In this document: one piece after another, positions 49,782 through 58,690 of the stretch
Layout of the letters: the number at the start of each line of letters is the position of its first letter
How positions within the stretch are numbered: position 1 is the stretch's first letter
From: JAWKWH01 sp041397625
GTDB taxonomy: Bacteria > Pseudomonadota > Alphaproteobacteria > Rhizobiales > Rhizobiaceae
DNA length: 64,000 nt
Direction of reading: 5' to 3'
Assembly (NCBI GenBank): GCA_041397625.1
Contig: JAWKWH010000003.1
Coordinates: 248,001 to 312,000 of the forward strand
Notes under the pieces: generated by a model
What the model was told of the DNA's origin: nothing
What the model saw: only the letters and a program-made list of their open reading frames with translations
Database searches by the model: none
Position numbers and translations under genes: made by a program

Positions 49782-51200
49782 TTGGACCATTCGCAGGCCC
49801 ACGCCTTTCCGCTGATCGAGATCGCGATCGTCATCGTCATCGCCGTTGCCTTCGGGCTCGGGCTGATGCGGCTGAAACAGCCGCCGCTCGTCGGTTTCAT
49901 CCTTGCCGGCGTGCTGATGGGACCGACCGGCGTCGGCCTGATCGCCACCAACGACAACGTCACCGCGCTCGCCGAGATGGGTGTGCTGATGCTTCTGTTC
50001 TTCATCGGCACGGAACTGTCGCTGAAGGCTTTCGTCTACAGCCTCAGACCGGCGCTGATCGTGGCGGCCGGCCAGTTGATCGTCGCGCTCGGCATCGGCA
50101 TGGCGATCGCGCTTCTGACCGATTCGAGCCGCGCGGAAGGCGTCATCCTCGGCTTCATCATCGCCATCTCGTCGACGGTGGTGGCGATGAAGGTGCTCGA
50201 CGATGCCGGCGCATTGCGCGGCGACGCCGGCAAGATCGCCGTCGGCGTGCTGATCGCGCAGGACATCGCCATCGTGCCGATGCTGATCTTCGTTTCCGCG
50301 CTTGGCGGCGAGGACGTCTCGACGCTGTTCGTCGCGGTGCAGATCACGATCGCCGTGGTGGTGCTGGCGGGGTTGTTGTGGTGGCTCGGTCGCCAGCCGA
50401 AGCTCAAGCTGCCGTTCGCCGAGCAGATCGGCGACAATGTCGAATTGCTGGCGCTTGGATCCATTGCCGGATGCTTCAGCGCGGCGGCGGTGTCGGGCGC
50501 GGTGGGCCTGTCGCCGGCCTATGGCGCCTTCATCGCCGGACTGGTGATCGGCAATTCCAACCTGCGCACGCGCGTCATTCCGGTGATCGAGCCGATCCAG
50601 AGCATCCTGCTGGTGGTGTTCTTCCTGTCGATCGGGCTTTTGATCGATCTCAACTATATCTGGCACAACATCTGGATCGTGCTGGGGGCGACGCTGTTCG
50701 TCATCGTCGCCAAGACCTTCCTCAACGTGCTGTTGCTGCGCGTGACCGGCTATGACCGTGACACGGCGCTGATCGGCGGTCTGTCGATGGCGCAGATCGG
50801 CGAATTCTCCTTCGTGCTCGCCGCCGCCGGGTTCACCGCCGGCGTGCTTGGGTACGACAACTACCGGCTGGCGATCGCGGTCACCGCGGTAACGCTGCTC
50901 CTGTCGCCGGCCTGGATGTCGCTAATCCACCGCGTCGAGGACCTGGCGACCAAGGGCTATTCGTCCTATCGCGAGGCGCTGGCCGAAGCCTATGCGTCGG
51001 AGCTGGAAAATGTCGGCGAGGGGCTGTGGTGGGTCAGGGCGCGCTACAGGGCGGGGCGAATGGCGATGCACAAGCGTCGCGCCCGCAAGGCGAAGGCGGA
51101 GGCCGCGAGGCAGGAGGCAGAGGTTTTGCAAGCGGCAGCGCCGGACGGAGCGCAGTCGGGCGACGACAAATCGAAGGAGCAGCCGGCGCCCGGCGCGTGA
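49782..51200 (+). CDS. CPA2 monovalent cation:proton antiporter
   Basis: A 472-residue membrane protein of the KefB/KefC type with about 12 helices and a C-terminal charged, coiled-coil-like tail (residues 405-470) rich in Ala, Lys and Glu. GVLIAQDIAIVPMLIF near residue 155 and AYGAFIAGLVIGNSNLRTR near 245 fit the ion-binding regions. The RCK/TrkA-N domain found in KefC is missing, so ligand gating through NAD or glutathione is unlikely. TTG start with CGGAG six bases upstream. Confidence 0.9.
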   Translation: MDHSQAHAFPLIEIAIVIVIAVAFGLGLMRLKQPPLVGFILAGVLMGPTGVGLIATNDNVTALAEMGVLMLLFFIGTELSLKAFVYSLRPALIVAAGQLIVALGIGMAIALLTDSSRAEGVILGFIIAISSTVVAMKVLDDAGALRGDAGKIAVGVLIAQDIAIVPMLIFVSALGGEDVSTLFVAVQITIAVVVLAGLLWWLGRQPKLKLPFAEQIGDNVELLALGSIAGCFSAAAVSGAVGLSPAYGAFIAGLVIGNSNLRTRVIPVIEPIQSILLVVFFLSIGLLIDLNYIWHNIWIVLGATLFVIVAKTFLNVLLLRVTGYDRDTALIGGLSMAQIGEFSFVLAAAGFTAGVLGYDNYRLAIAVTAVTLLLSPAWMSLIHRVEDLATKGYSSYREALAEAYASELENVGEGLWWVRARYRAGRMAMHKRRARKAKAEAARQEAEVLQAAAPDGAQSGDDKSKEQPAPGA

Positions 51201-51206
51201 ACGCGC

Positions 51207-52391
51207 TTACAGCGCGGCGAGAAGCTCTCGCGTCGGCCAGCCGTCGACGGCCATGCCGAGGCGCTTCTGTTCGATGCGCACCGCGGTGCGGGTGCCGATG
51301 CCGAGAATGCCGTCGATCTTGCCGACATCGTGGCCGCGCGCCTGCAATTTCTTCTGCAACTGCTTCATCTGGTCGGACGACAGGCCGGGATCGGGATTGC
51401 GCTTGTCATAGCGCGGCGCGCCGCCGAGGCGCGTTGCCAGATAGGCGGCGGTGAGCGTGTAGACGAAGGACTGGTTCCACTCCAGATAGATATCGTAATT
51501 GGCGTAGGCCAGGAACGCCGGGCCGTTGCGGCCCATGGGCAGCAGCACGCTTGCCGACAGGCCGTTGTCGCGCAGCGGCTTGCCGCCGCGATAGGTGACG
51601 CCCCAGGCGGCCCATTGCGACAGCGGCAGCCTGACCTCGCGGCCGGTCTGTTCCCACGGCAGATCGGCCGGCACGCTGATCTCCTCGATCCACGGCTCGC
51701 CGGCGCGCCAGCCATGGTCGTGCAGCAGCCTTGCGCCGGTGAGGATGGCGTCGGGCGACGATCCCTTGAGATCGACGCGGCCGTCGCCGTCGCCGTCTTC
51801 GCCGCGTTCCAGATAGTCGGATGGCAACAGTTGCAGCTGCCCGATCTCGCCTGCCCAGGCGCCGGTGACGCCGGCCGAAACCGTGCCCTGGTCGATCAGC
51901 TTGGCGAGCGCGATGAGTTGCGGGCGGAAAAGCTGCGGCCGGCGGCAGTCATGGGCAAGCGTCGCGAGCGCGTTCAGCGTGTTGAAATCGCCCTGCACGG
52001 CGCCGAAATCGGTCTCCAGCGCCCAAAAGGCGCTGATCACCTCCGGCGGAACGCCGTAGGCCTGACGGGCGCGGTCGAACACGCGGCCGTAGCGCTTCAT
52101 GTTGGCGGCGCCCTGCTTCAGCCGGTAGCCGGAAACCATGCGGCCGGAGAACTCGAGAAAGGTCTGGGTGAACACGCCCTGGGCGCGGTCGCGGGCGATA
52201 ACCTTGCCGTCCTGGCGTGCGCCGGCGAGCGCCTTTTGGCCCTTCGAGCCGACGCCGGCGGCGGCGGCTTCGGCGACGACGTTGCCGCGCCAGGCGGAGA
52301 AATCGCCACCGCATTCGCGGGCGGATGCCGGCGGACTGACCGCAAATCCAGTAACCACGGCGGCCAGCGCCGCCTTGCCGACGATGTTCAT
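51207..52391 (-). CDS. Lytic murein transglycosylase, MltB type with peptidoglycan-binding domain
   Basis: Periplasmic muramidase of 394 residues. Signal peptide (KAALAAVVTGFAVSPPASA), then an MltB-like domain with the catalytic Glu in AFWALETDFGAVQGD near 125, and IGQLQLLPSDYLERGEDGDGDG near 190. C-terminal 55 residues form a PG_binding_1 domain (QLQKKLQARGHDVGKIDGI). Start ATG at 52391. Adjacent on the same strand to a GH25 lysozyme, suggesting a cell-wall remodelling pair. Confidence 0.92.
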   Translation of the reverse strand: MNIVGKAALAAVVTGFAVSPPASARECGGDFSAWRGNVVAEAAAAGVGSKGQKALAGARQDGKVIARDRAQGVFTQTFLEFSGRMVSGYRLKQGAANMKRYGRVFDRARQAYGVPPEVISAFWALETDFGAVQGDFNTLNALATLAHDCRRPQLFRPQLIALAKLIDQGTVSAGVTGAWAGEIGQLQLLPSDYLERGEDGDGDGRVDLKGSSPDAILTGARLLHDHGWRAGEPWIEEISVPADLPWEQTGREVRLPLSQWAAWGVTYRGGKPLRDNGLSASVLLPMGRNGPAFLAYANYDIYLEWNQSFVYTLTAAYLATRLGGAPRYDKRNPDPGLSSDQMKQLQKKLQARGHDVGKIDGILGIGTRTAVRIEQKRLGMAVDGWPTRELLAAL

Positions 52392-52407
52392 GGACGATGC
52401 TCTCCGG

Positions 52408-53298
52408 TCAGTTGGTATTGGCGGCAAGCCATTTGCGCCAGGCCTTGTAGTCGCCGTTGAAGACGTTGATGTCGGCATCGCCGTTGACGCCCGGCACCTC
52501 TCCGGTGCCGGTGTACTGCCAGAACAGCCAGGGCTGCCGGTTGTATTTCACGTAAGGGTCGCCGGCGACCGAGCGCAGCCAGAAGGGATAGCCTTTCAGC
52601 TTATGCAGCTCGTTGTCTCGGTAGAAATCGATCGTGGTGTAGATGATCGGCTTCTTGCGGTAATGACGCTCGACCTGGGACAAGAAGACTTTCATCTCCT
52701 TGCGCACCGCCTCGGGGCCGGGCCTGAACTTGCAGGTCGGCGAATGCGGGTTCCATTCCATATCGAGTACGGGAGGCAGCGCCTTGGGGTCACGCGGCAC
52801 ATTGCGGATGAACCAGCGCGCCTGCTCGAAGGCGGGGCGGCAGAAATAGAAGAAGTGATAGGCGCCGCGGGCAATACCGGCCTTGCGCGCGCCGTTCCAA
52901 TGTTGCGAGAAGTGGTCGTCGACCACGTCGCCGCCCTCGGTCGCCTTGATGAAGGTGAACGAAACGCCGTTCCTGCGCTTTGCGTGCCAGTCGATCCGAC
53001 CCTGGTATTTCGACACGTCGGTGCCGTGGACGGTATAGGCATGCGGCGAGCGGCCGTCCCAGTCATGCGGGTCGCGGTCGCCGAAGCGCGGCTTCGGGAT
53101 CGAGGCGTAGGCCACCGGCTCGGCCGGGGCCACCGACGTCTTCTCGTCGCCGGCTTTTGCGGCCACCTCGGCGTTCGGCTGCGGTGCGATATCGGCGATG
53201 TCGAGGGTCGTACTGGTGCAGGCGCCCAGAAGCAGGCCGGTCAGGACAGCGACGCCCGGCAGACTTCGTTCGATGGCTCGCAGCAGCACTGGCCTCAT
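52408..53298 (-). CDS. GH25 lysozyme-like lipoprotein
   Basis: A 296-residue protein with a lipoprotein signal (VLTGLLLGACTST; lipobox LGAC), a linker of about 60 residues, then a glycoside hydrolase family 25 domain. GTDVSKYQGRIDWHAKR near 92, the catalytic Asp/Glu in PVLDMEWNPHS near 180, and PWLFWQYTGTGEVPGVNGD near the end are family motifs. Likely anchored in the outer membrane facing the periplasm. The ATG at 53298 lies immediately after AGGAGGG, too close; a GTG three codons later has better spacing. Confidence 0.9.
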   Translation of the reverse strand: MRPVLLRAIERSLPGVAVLTGLLLGACTSTTLDIADIAPQPNAEVAAKAGDEKTSVAPAEPVAYASIPKPRFGDRDPHDWDGRSPHAYTVHGTDVSKYQGRIDWHAKRRNGVSFTFIKATEGGDVVDDHFSQHWNGARKAGIARGAYHFFYFCRPAFEQARWFIRNVPRDPKALPPVLDMEWNPHSPTCKFRPGPEAVRKEMKVFLSQVERHYRKKPIIYTTIDFYRDNELHKLKGYPFWLRSVAGDPYVKYNRQPWLFWQYTGTGEVPGVNGDADINVFNGDYKAWRKWLAANTN

Positions 53299-53481
53299 CC
53301 CTCCTGTCCGATCCGCAATTGCGACCGCTAACCCAAAATGGTCAATCAACCGTGAACGTCGTATATGTGCGTGGCGTTCGCGTGATTCCGCCCGCACCGT
53401 CTATCGTGCGGCGCATCATGACAGCGAACGCGGCGAAAACCGGGCAAAAAGCGGCCGCGACGCTGCAAATCGAGGGGGATC

Positions 53482-54882
53482 ATGCGCACATTCGGCAGGA
53501 TCATCAAGTGGGCGCTCGCGCTCCTGGTCGTTGCGATCATCGCGGCGGGCATCTGGATCAGGCTGTCGCCGCCCGAGTTGCTGCGGGTCGCGGTGAACTA
53601 CGCGGCCAAGATCGTCTGCTCCAACGTGTTCGTCGCCGGCCGCCAGATCGACGACGTTCTGGCGACCGACGTGCAGGCGCCGGACAATCCGATCTTCTGG
53701 TTCATGCAGGCGAAGGTCGACGAAGGCGGCGGCACGGTGGAGACCAGTGTGGCGAGCCTGTTCGGCAAGGGTGTCGCCGTCGACCGCCAGGGCGTCGGCT
53801 GCGCGGTGGTGCCCGACGGCGACATCGAAAAGGCGATCGACCATATCGGGCCGTCGACCTCGCTGCCGCCGCCGGCGAGCGACGTCCTGTGGCCGGAGGG
53901 CGCCAGGGTCGAGGGGGACGATCGCATCGCCGCCATTCTCGACGACGCGGTGATGACCGGACCGGGCATGCGCGCCGTCGTCGTGGTCAAGGACGGGCGC
54001 ATCATTGGCGAGCGCTACGGCGCCGGCTTTACCGCCGAAAGCAGGCTGATCGGCTGGTCGATGACAAAGACCGTCAACGCGGCGCTGATCGGCCGCATGA
54101 TCCGCGAGAAGATCCTGACGCACGACCTGACCGGGCTGTTTGCCGACTGGGCGGGCGACGAGCGCGCCGAGATCTCGCTCGACGACATGCTCTCCATGTC
54201 GCCCGGCGTCGAGTTCAACGAGGATTATGGCGCTGTTGCCGACGTGACGCGGATGCTGTTCCTGGAACCGGACATGGCGGCGTTCGCCGCCTCCAAGCCG
54301 GCGGTGGCGAAGCCGGGCGAGCGCTTCAACTATTCCAGCGGCACCGCGGTTATGATCGCGCGCATCTGGCAGAACGCTTTCGTCGATCCGGCAAAGGCGC
54401 TGGATTTCCCGGTCAAGGCGCTGTTCGATCCGCTTGGCATGAGGAGCGCCGTTTTCGAAACCGACGCGCGCGGCACCTATGTCGGTTCGTCCTATCTTTA
54501 CGCAAATGCCCGCGACTGGGCCCGCTTCGGCCTGTTTCTGGCGCAGCGCGGCGTGTGGAACGGCCGTTCGCTGCTGCCGATCGGCTATGTCGACTGGATG
54601 GCCTCGCCAAATCCCGCGTCGATGACGCAATGGGGCGTTCCCGAATATGGCCGCGGCCAGGTGTGGCTGCACGGGCCGCGCGGCAACACGCCGGAGGACC
54701 AGCATTCCGACACCGGTTTCGACCTGCCGGACGACGCCTACTGGATGCTCGGCCATGACGGACAGACGACCGTGATCATCCCGTCGGAGGGGCTTGTCGT
54801 CGTGCGTCTCGGCCTGACGCCGTCGGCTGCAGGTTACAAGCCGCAGGCGATGGCCGAGGCGCTGGTGATGGCGCTGCGGTAA
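53482..54882 (+). CDS. Serine hydrolase, class C beta-lactamase fold
   Basis: A 466-residue protein with an N-terminal membrane anchor (residues 5-27) and a periplasmic beta-lactamase/DD-peptidase-like domain. Ser-x-x-Lys is SMTK near residue 193, the Y-x-S/N motif is YSS in RFNYSSGTAV near 280, and the K-T-G counterpart is HDGQ in MLGHDGQTT near 430. Probably an esterase or peptidase acting on cell-wall material rather than an antibiotic resistance enzyme. Divergent from the GH25 gene. Confidence 0.88.
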   Translation: MRTFGRIIKWALALLVVAIIAAGIWIRLSPPELLRVAVNYAAKIVCSNVFVAGRQIDDVLATDVQAPDNPIFWFMQAKVDEGGGTVETSVASLFGKGVAVDRQGVGCAVVPDGDIEKAIDHIGPSTSLPPPASDVLWPEGARVEGDDRIAAILDDAVMTGPGMRAVVVVKDGRIIGERYGAGFTAESRLIGWSMTKTVNAALIGRMIREKILTHDLTGLFADWAGDERAEISLDDMLSMSPGVEFNEDYGAVADVTRMLFLEPDMAAFAASKPAVAKPGERFNYSSGTAVMIARIWQNAFVDPAKALDFPVKALFDPLGMRSAVFETDARGTYVGSSYLYANARDWARFGLFLAQRGVWNGRSLLPIGYVDWMASPNPASMTQWGVPEYGRGQVWLHGPRGNTPEDQHSDTGFDLPDDAYWMLGHDGQTTVIIPSEGLVVVRLGLTPSAAGYKPQAMAEALVMALR

Positions 54883-54957
54883 CGGCTGTCCGGCATACGC
54901 TATGGCGGTTGCCGGGCATTTCGCCTGCCCATGTTCCGGTCCGCGACAGGAGGTTTA

Positions 54958-55347
54958 ATGACCAGACGCGATTTCGATCCCGCGACCGTCACGCCGGACG
55001 GGCGGGCGCCGGCGAAGGGCCGGCTGTTCGACGGCACGCTCGACGGTCCCTACCGCGGCTTCGTCAACGGCGAGACCTTGGGCACGCATGTCACCGTGTT
55101 GACCTACGGCAACGACGAGCCGGGCACCGGGCCCGTGCTGCATGTCCATCCCTATGACGAGGTCTTCGTGATCCAGCAGGGACGCGCCCGCTTCTTCGTC
55201 GGCGAAGAGGTGATCGACGCCGACGCCGGCGAAACCGTTCTCGGGCCCGCCGGGCTGCCGCACCGTTTCATCAATCTCGGCCCCGGTCGGCTGCAGACGC
55301 TCGACATCCATTTGTCGCCGAAGTGGGTCCAGACCAATCTGGAATAG
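54958..55347 (+). CDS. Cupin domain protein
   Basis: A 129-residue single cupin. GPVLHVHPYDEVFVIQQGRA near 58 and GPAGLPHRFINLGPGRLQT near 100 provide the two metal-binding motifs (His, His, Glu; His). Perfect AGGAGG at 54948-54953 before the ATG. Role unknown; small cupins often act as isomerases or dioxygenase-like enzymes. Confidence 0.87.
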   Translation: MTRRDFDPATVTPDGRAPAKGRLFDGTLDGPYRGFVNGETLGTHVTVLTYGNDEPGTGPVLHVHPYDEVFVIQQGRARFFVGEEVIDADAGETVLGPAGLPHRFINLGPGRLQTLDIHLSPKWVQTNLE

Positions 55348-55371
55348 GGGCGGGGCGACGAAAGATGAGAG

Positions 55372-55389
55372 GAACTCTACGAAGAGTTC
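55372..55389. terminator. Hairpin between convergent cupin and DUF6979 genes
   Basis: Seven-base perfect arms GAACTCT (55372-55378) and AGAGTTC (55383-55389) with a four-base loop overlap the end of the DUF6979 gene. No clear T run, so a weak terminator or message-end hairpin. Confidence 0.4.
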
Positions 55390-55766
55390 AGGATACCGGC
55401 ACTATGCAGTGCAAGGACGACATCCATCTGACCATTATGTACCTTTGGTTGATCGAGACAAGCTTGCCGCCAGAGAGCTGATTTATTGTGAACCAGTGCA
55501 GGATTGAGACTGAGGGCAATGACGGCTGCTACCGCGTATTCACCGTTTTTCTTTAGGCTGCCCGATCCGGTGCATTCGACGCCCGTCACAAAACCTGCCT
55601 CGCATAGGCCGATGAAGGCCCCGCGAGGGCACCCCTTTTCCCTTGACTTCGTTTGGGTTGGGTACTCGATCTTTACCGCGGCGTCCCAAGCCTCGCGTGG
55701 AGATTCGTGCTGTCTCGTTGCTAGTGATCTTGCCGCATTAACCGCTGCGTTCCCATAGTTCCCCAT
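55377..55766 (-). CDS. DUF6979-like protein, low-GC
   Basis: A 129-residue soluble protein that I recognise as similar to the DUF6979 family: GNYGNAAVNAARSL, SPREAWDAAVKIEYPTQTKS, KGCPRGAFIGLCEAGFV, KNGEYAVAAV and HNGQMDVVLALHSAGIL. G+C is visibly lower than in both neighbours, a sign of transfer. Start at 55766; a longer frame to 55796 is possible. Function unknown. Confidence 0.72.
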   Translation of the reverse strand: MGNYGNAAVNAARSLATRQHESPREAWDAAVKIEYPTQTKSREKGCPRGAFIGLCEAGFVTGVECTGSGSLKKNGEYAVAAVIALSLNPALVHNKSALWRQACLDQPKVHNGQMDVVLALHSAGILNSS

Positions 55767-55853
55767 GTTCGAATCCCGTCTGTAAGTTTCGTTCAAGTAC
55801 GCGATCCAAATCCCACCGTCTCGGCGCAGTGAGGCGAGCCGCCTCGCTTGCCG

Positions 55854-57800
55854 CTACGGCGCCGGTTCGTCGGGCATCACGAACTTGACCGTGATGCCGT
55901 CGATGCAGGACGTATCGAGTTCGGCGGTCGGATCGTTGACGAAGGCCACCGAGATATCGTTCGGGCATTGCTGGTATGCGATCGCGCCATGTCCCGCTTC
56001 CGGGACGACGTAGTTTCGACCGTTCGGCAGCGTTTCGACCGCCACCGCGCCCCAACGCCACGACGTCTGGATGTCCCTTAGGCCGTTGAACGCCAGCACC
56101 GGCACGTCAGAGATGACGGGCGACTGGAAACCGGGGCGCGGATGCTTTTCGAAGGATTCACAGGTCTTATAGAAGCTCGTTTCGCCGCCGAACGCCCGCA
56201 GGAACGGATAGCGCTGTGCAAGCTCGCCGACGCGGGCCTTGAACCCTTCGAGGCTGTTGTAGGGCACGTCTTCCTGGCAGGCGTAGATCGCCTGGTTTAT
56301 GACCCCGCCGAGCACCGCCTCGTACTTGTTCACCTGGCCGCGAGCGATGTCGAAGGTGCGGTCGATATCGGCATCCGTCATCGCCGCGATCAGCTGGAGC
56401 AGCGCGTTACGGTCGGCGCCATCGAAATGGGCCATGACCCAGTCGATCAGCGGGCCCCGCCCGGGAACCATGGTCTGCAACAGCGCGTAGTCGCGCAGCA
56501 GCGCGGCTCTGGCGTCGTCATCCGTGATGGCCAGCGCCGCCTGCGTCGACCGGTTCTCGAACGCCTCGGCAATGCTTGTAACCTCGCGGTTGTCGCCCAG
56601 GTCGCGCTTGAGCCGTTCGATCGCGGCGGCGACCGCCTGTTCAAGATCGCCCATCGCCTCGGCCGCCTCGAGTGAAACACGGATCAACGCCCGTTCGTCT
56701 TCCGTCAGACCCTTGCTCTCGCTCAATACCTTCACGCGATCCGGCGGAACGGAGCTTTGAAGCATGTCGAACGTATCGCTCCTGCCTTGAGCGAGTTCCG
56801 CGATGATGCGCGGCAGCCAACGCGTGATGTCGCGTTGGTCGCGCCAGTTGTTGCGATCCTTGAAGATAAGCTCGAAAAGGCTGAGAAAACCGATTTCCGG
56901 GCGGCCGCGCGCCGCCGGTATGGGACTTTCCAGAAGCCGGATGAATGCGGCGTTTATGGTCGATCCCAGTTCCGGATAGGCGGTCCTGCATTCCTCCTGG
57001 GCGTCGCATTGCGCCACCAGGGCATCGATCGTGTCCGCGTAGGGACCGACAAGATCGTCGTAGAGATAGACCTGCGGCGGGGCGACGCCGTCGATCACGA
57101 CCGAGCGGACGCCTTCCGGTTCGGTGCGCAACACCTCCAGTGCCAGCTTGGTGCCGTAGGAAATTCCGTAGATGTTGTAGACTGGATATCCCAGGGCCGA
57201 GACCAGGGCCCGAACGTCATGGGCATTGTTGACGGTGTTGTATGCGGAAAGGTCCGCGTCCGTGGCCTTGATCTCCTCGATGCAGGGAACGATCATCTGG
57301 TTCAGCGCCGACTTGTCGAGCTTTTTGACCGTGACGCCAATCAGTTCGACGATGTGCTCGGCCATGCCCTTGAAACAGGCGACGGTGCGCGAGGAGAGGG
57401 CGGCGGCACGCTGATCGAAGGTCACGATGTCGCGGGTTTGACGGTGATTGGAAAAAAGAAGGTCGCCGACAGGTCCGAGCGCCTGCAGCGTGCCGCCGCC
57501 GGGGCCGCCGTGCAGATAGACCAGCGGATTGGGCGCCGGCGACTGCGTGCGGGCTTTCATGATGGCGAACTCCAGCGGTACGCGCCTGCCCTCGGGGCTG
57601 GCGTAGTTCTCCGGCACGCTGACCGTTCCGCACAACACCGTTCGGCCCTCGACCTCAAGCGTACCGGGAGGCAACTCGCAGGCTTCGACCGTTACAGGAT
57701 AGCGATCGTCAAAACCGCCGGCGCGCAGGCGGTCGAAATCCGGATCCGGCGTACCCGAAAGCAACGCTGCAATCACCGTGAAAATCTGTTCTGGCGTCAT
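55854..57800 (-). CDS. Alpha/beta hydrolase with TAP-like C-terminus (S33 family)
   Basis: A 648-residue S33-type peptidase/hydrolase. PLVYLHGGPGGGT near residue 93 is the oxyanion signature; the nucleophile is in YGISYGTKLALEVL near 218; DVPVLAFNGLRDIQTSW near 575 and VPEAGHGAI near 605 supply the acid and His in the TAP-like domain. The usual D-Q-R-G-x-G-x-S motif reads DQRAAALS, so two glycines are lost. No signal peptide is evident. Last gene of a caspase-CPBP-hydrolase series on the minus strand. Confidence 0.87.
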   Translation of the reverse strand: MTPEQIFTVIAALLSGTPDPDFDRLRAGGFDDRYPVTVEACELPPGTLEVEGRTVLCGTVSVPENYASPEGRRVPLEFAIMKARTQSPAPNPLVYLHGGPGGGTLQALGPVGDLLFSNHRQTRDIVTFDQRAAALSSRTVACFKGMAEHIVELIGVTVKKLDKSALNQMIVPCIEEIKATDADLSAYNTVNNAHDVRALVSALGYPVYNIYGISYGTKLALEVLRTEPEGVRSVVIDGVAPPQVYLYDDLVGPYADTIDALVAQCDAQEECRTAYPELGSTINAAFIRLLESPIPAARGRPEIGFLSLFELIFKDRNNWRDQRDITRWLPRIIAELAQGRSDTFDMLQSSVPPDRVKVLSESKGLTEDERALIRVSLEAAEAMGDLEQAVAAAIERLKRDLGDNREVTSIAEAFENRSTQAALAITDDDARAALLRDYALLQTMVPGRGPLIDWVMAHFDGADRNALLQLIAAMTDADIDRTFDIARGQVNKYEAVLGGVINQAIYACQEDVPYNSLEGFKARVGELAQRYPFLRAFGGETSFYKTCESFEKHPRPGFQSPVISDVPVLAFNGLRDIQTSWRWGAVAVETLPNGRNYVVPEAGHGAIAYQQCPNDISVAFVNDPTAELDTSCIDGITVKFVMPDEPAP

Positions 57801-57836
57801 TTCCGCGTCTCCTTTCCGGGATCGTTCGCATAGCGT

Positions 57837-58628
57837 TTATCCGCCACCTTGCGAAGCTTGCCCGCCAATCAGCAGCGGCAGGCCGAAAATCGCCCAGTCG
57901 TTCAGTATGTGCGTCCCGGTCGACACCCAGATGTTCTTGGTCATGATGTAGGGTAGAAGCAGCACCAGACGGATTGGCACCAGCGCGACGAAAGCATGCG
58001 GGACGTTCCAGCGATAGGTCGGCAGATGTACAGCCGCAAAGACGGCCGCCACCGCGATCGAGGCCAGGACAACGGCCATCTTCCGCCCCATGCCGTGGCG
58101 GGCAGCCAACCAGTAGAGCAGCGCGAGGAAGGGAAGGATCGTGAACAGTTCCTCCCCGAACAGTTGAACGGCCGTCTTTGCGAAGAACAGGACCTGCTCG
58201 ATGTCCGAAGCGGCGGCCACCTTTTGCCCGGCGGGATTGGCCTGGGCGTCGAAAAACTGCACCGCCAGAAAGCCGACGATGATGGTGACCACCCAGTTCA
58301 GGACGAAGAACAGGGCCATCCAACCGAAATCGGCTGCCCTGAGGGATCGAAACAACGCCTTCCAACCACTCCCCGCGACAAACGCGAGCGCGGCCAGCGG
58401 CATGACGACGAAAAGAACAGCTGGAATGAAGCCGGCAATGCCGGTGCGAAAAACGGGTTGCGTAAAGATCAGCGCAAAAAAGGCCGCCGCCACGGCCACC
58501 ATCACGATCCACCATCGGCGACCGGATATCCCGACCGGCCGGCCGCGGTAGTACGGAAAATCGTCGCCGGCCCGCTCTAGCCAAGTGAAGCGGTCTGCCC
58601 TTGATTGGGGTTGCATGATCGTCATCAT
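57837..58628 (-). CDS. CPBP-family intramembrane protease-like protein
   Basis: A 263-residue protein with about seven to eight helices. CPBP motifs: EELFTILPFL near 165 (motif 1 is usually E-E-x-x-x-R; the Arg is replaced), FAAVHLPTYRWN near 205 (motif 2) and THILNDW near 248 (motif 3). Metal ligands appear to be present. Possible starts at 58628, 58625 and 58616. It lies 62 bases after the caspase gene and 36 before the S33 hydrolase gene. Confidence 0.82.
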   Translation of the reverse strand: MMTIMQPQSRADRFTWLERAGDDFPYYRGRPVGISGRRWWIVMVAVAAAFFALIFTQPVFRTGIAGFIPAVLFVVMPLAALAFVAGSGWKALFRSLRAADFGWMALFFVLNWVVTIIVGFLAVQFFDAQANPAGQKVAAASDIEQVLFFAKTAVQLFGEELFTILPFLALLYWLAARHGMGRKMAVVLASIAVAAVFAAVHLPTYRWNVPHAFVALVPIRLVLLLPYIMTKNIWVSTGTHILNDWAIFGLPLLIGGQASQGGG

Positions 58629-58690
58629 AGCACAGCGCCCGGCCCGGCGATGCCGTTTTGTCGACGTCAGGTGCCGGGAACATCCTGCGT

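Noticed and set aside
55767..55780. GTTCGAATCCCG, resembling a tRNA T-arm and possible attachment site beside the low-GC gene
   Set aside because: No acceptor, D or anticodon stems can be folded around it and no repeated copy was found; probably chance.
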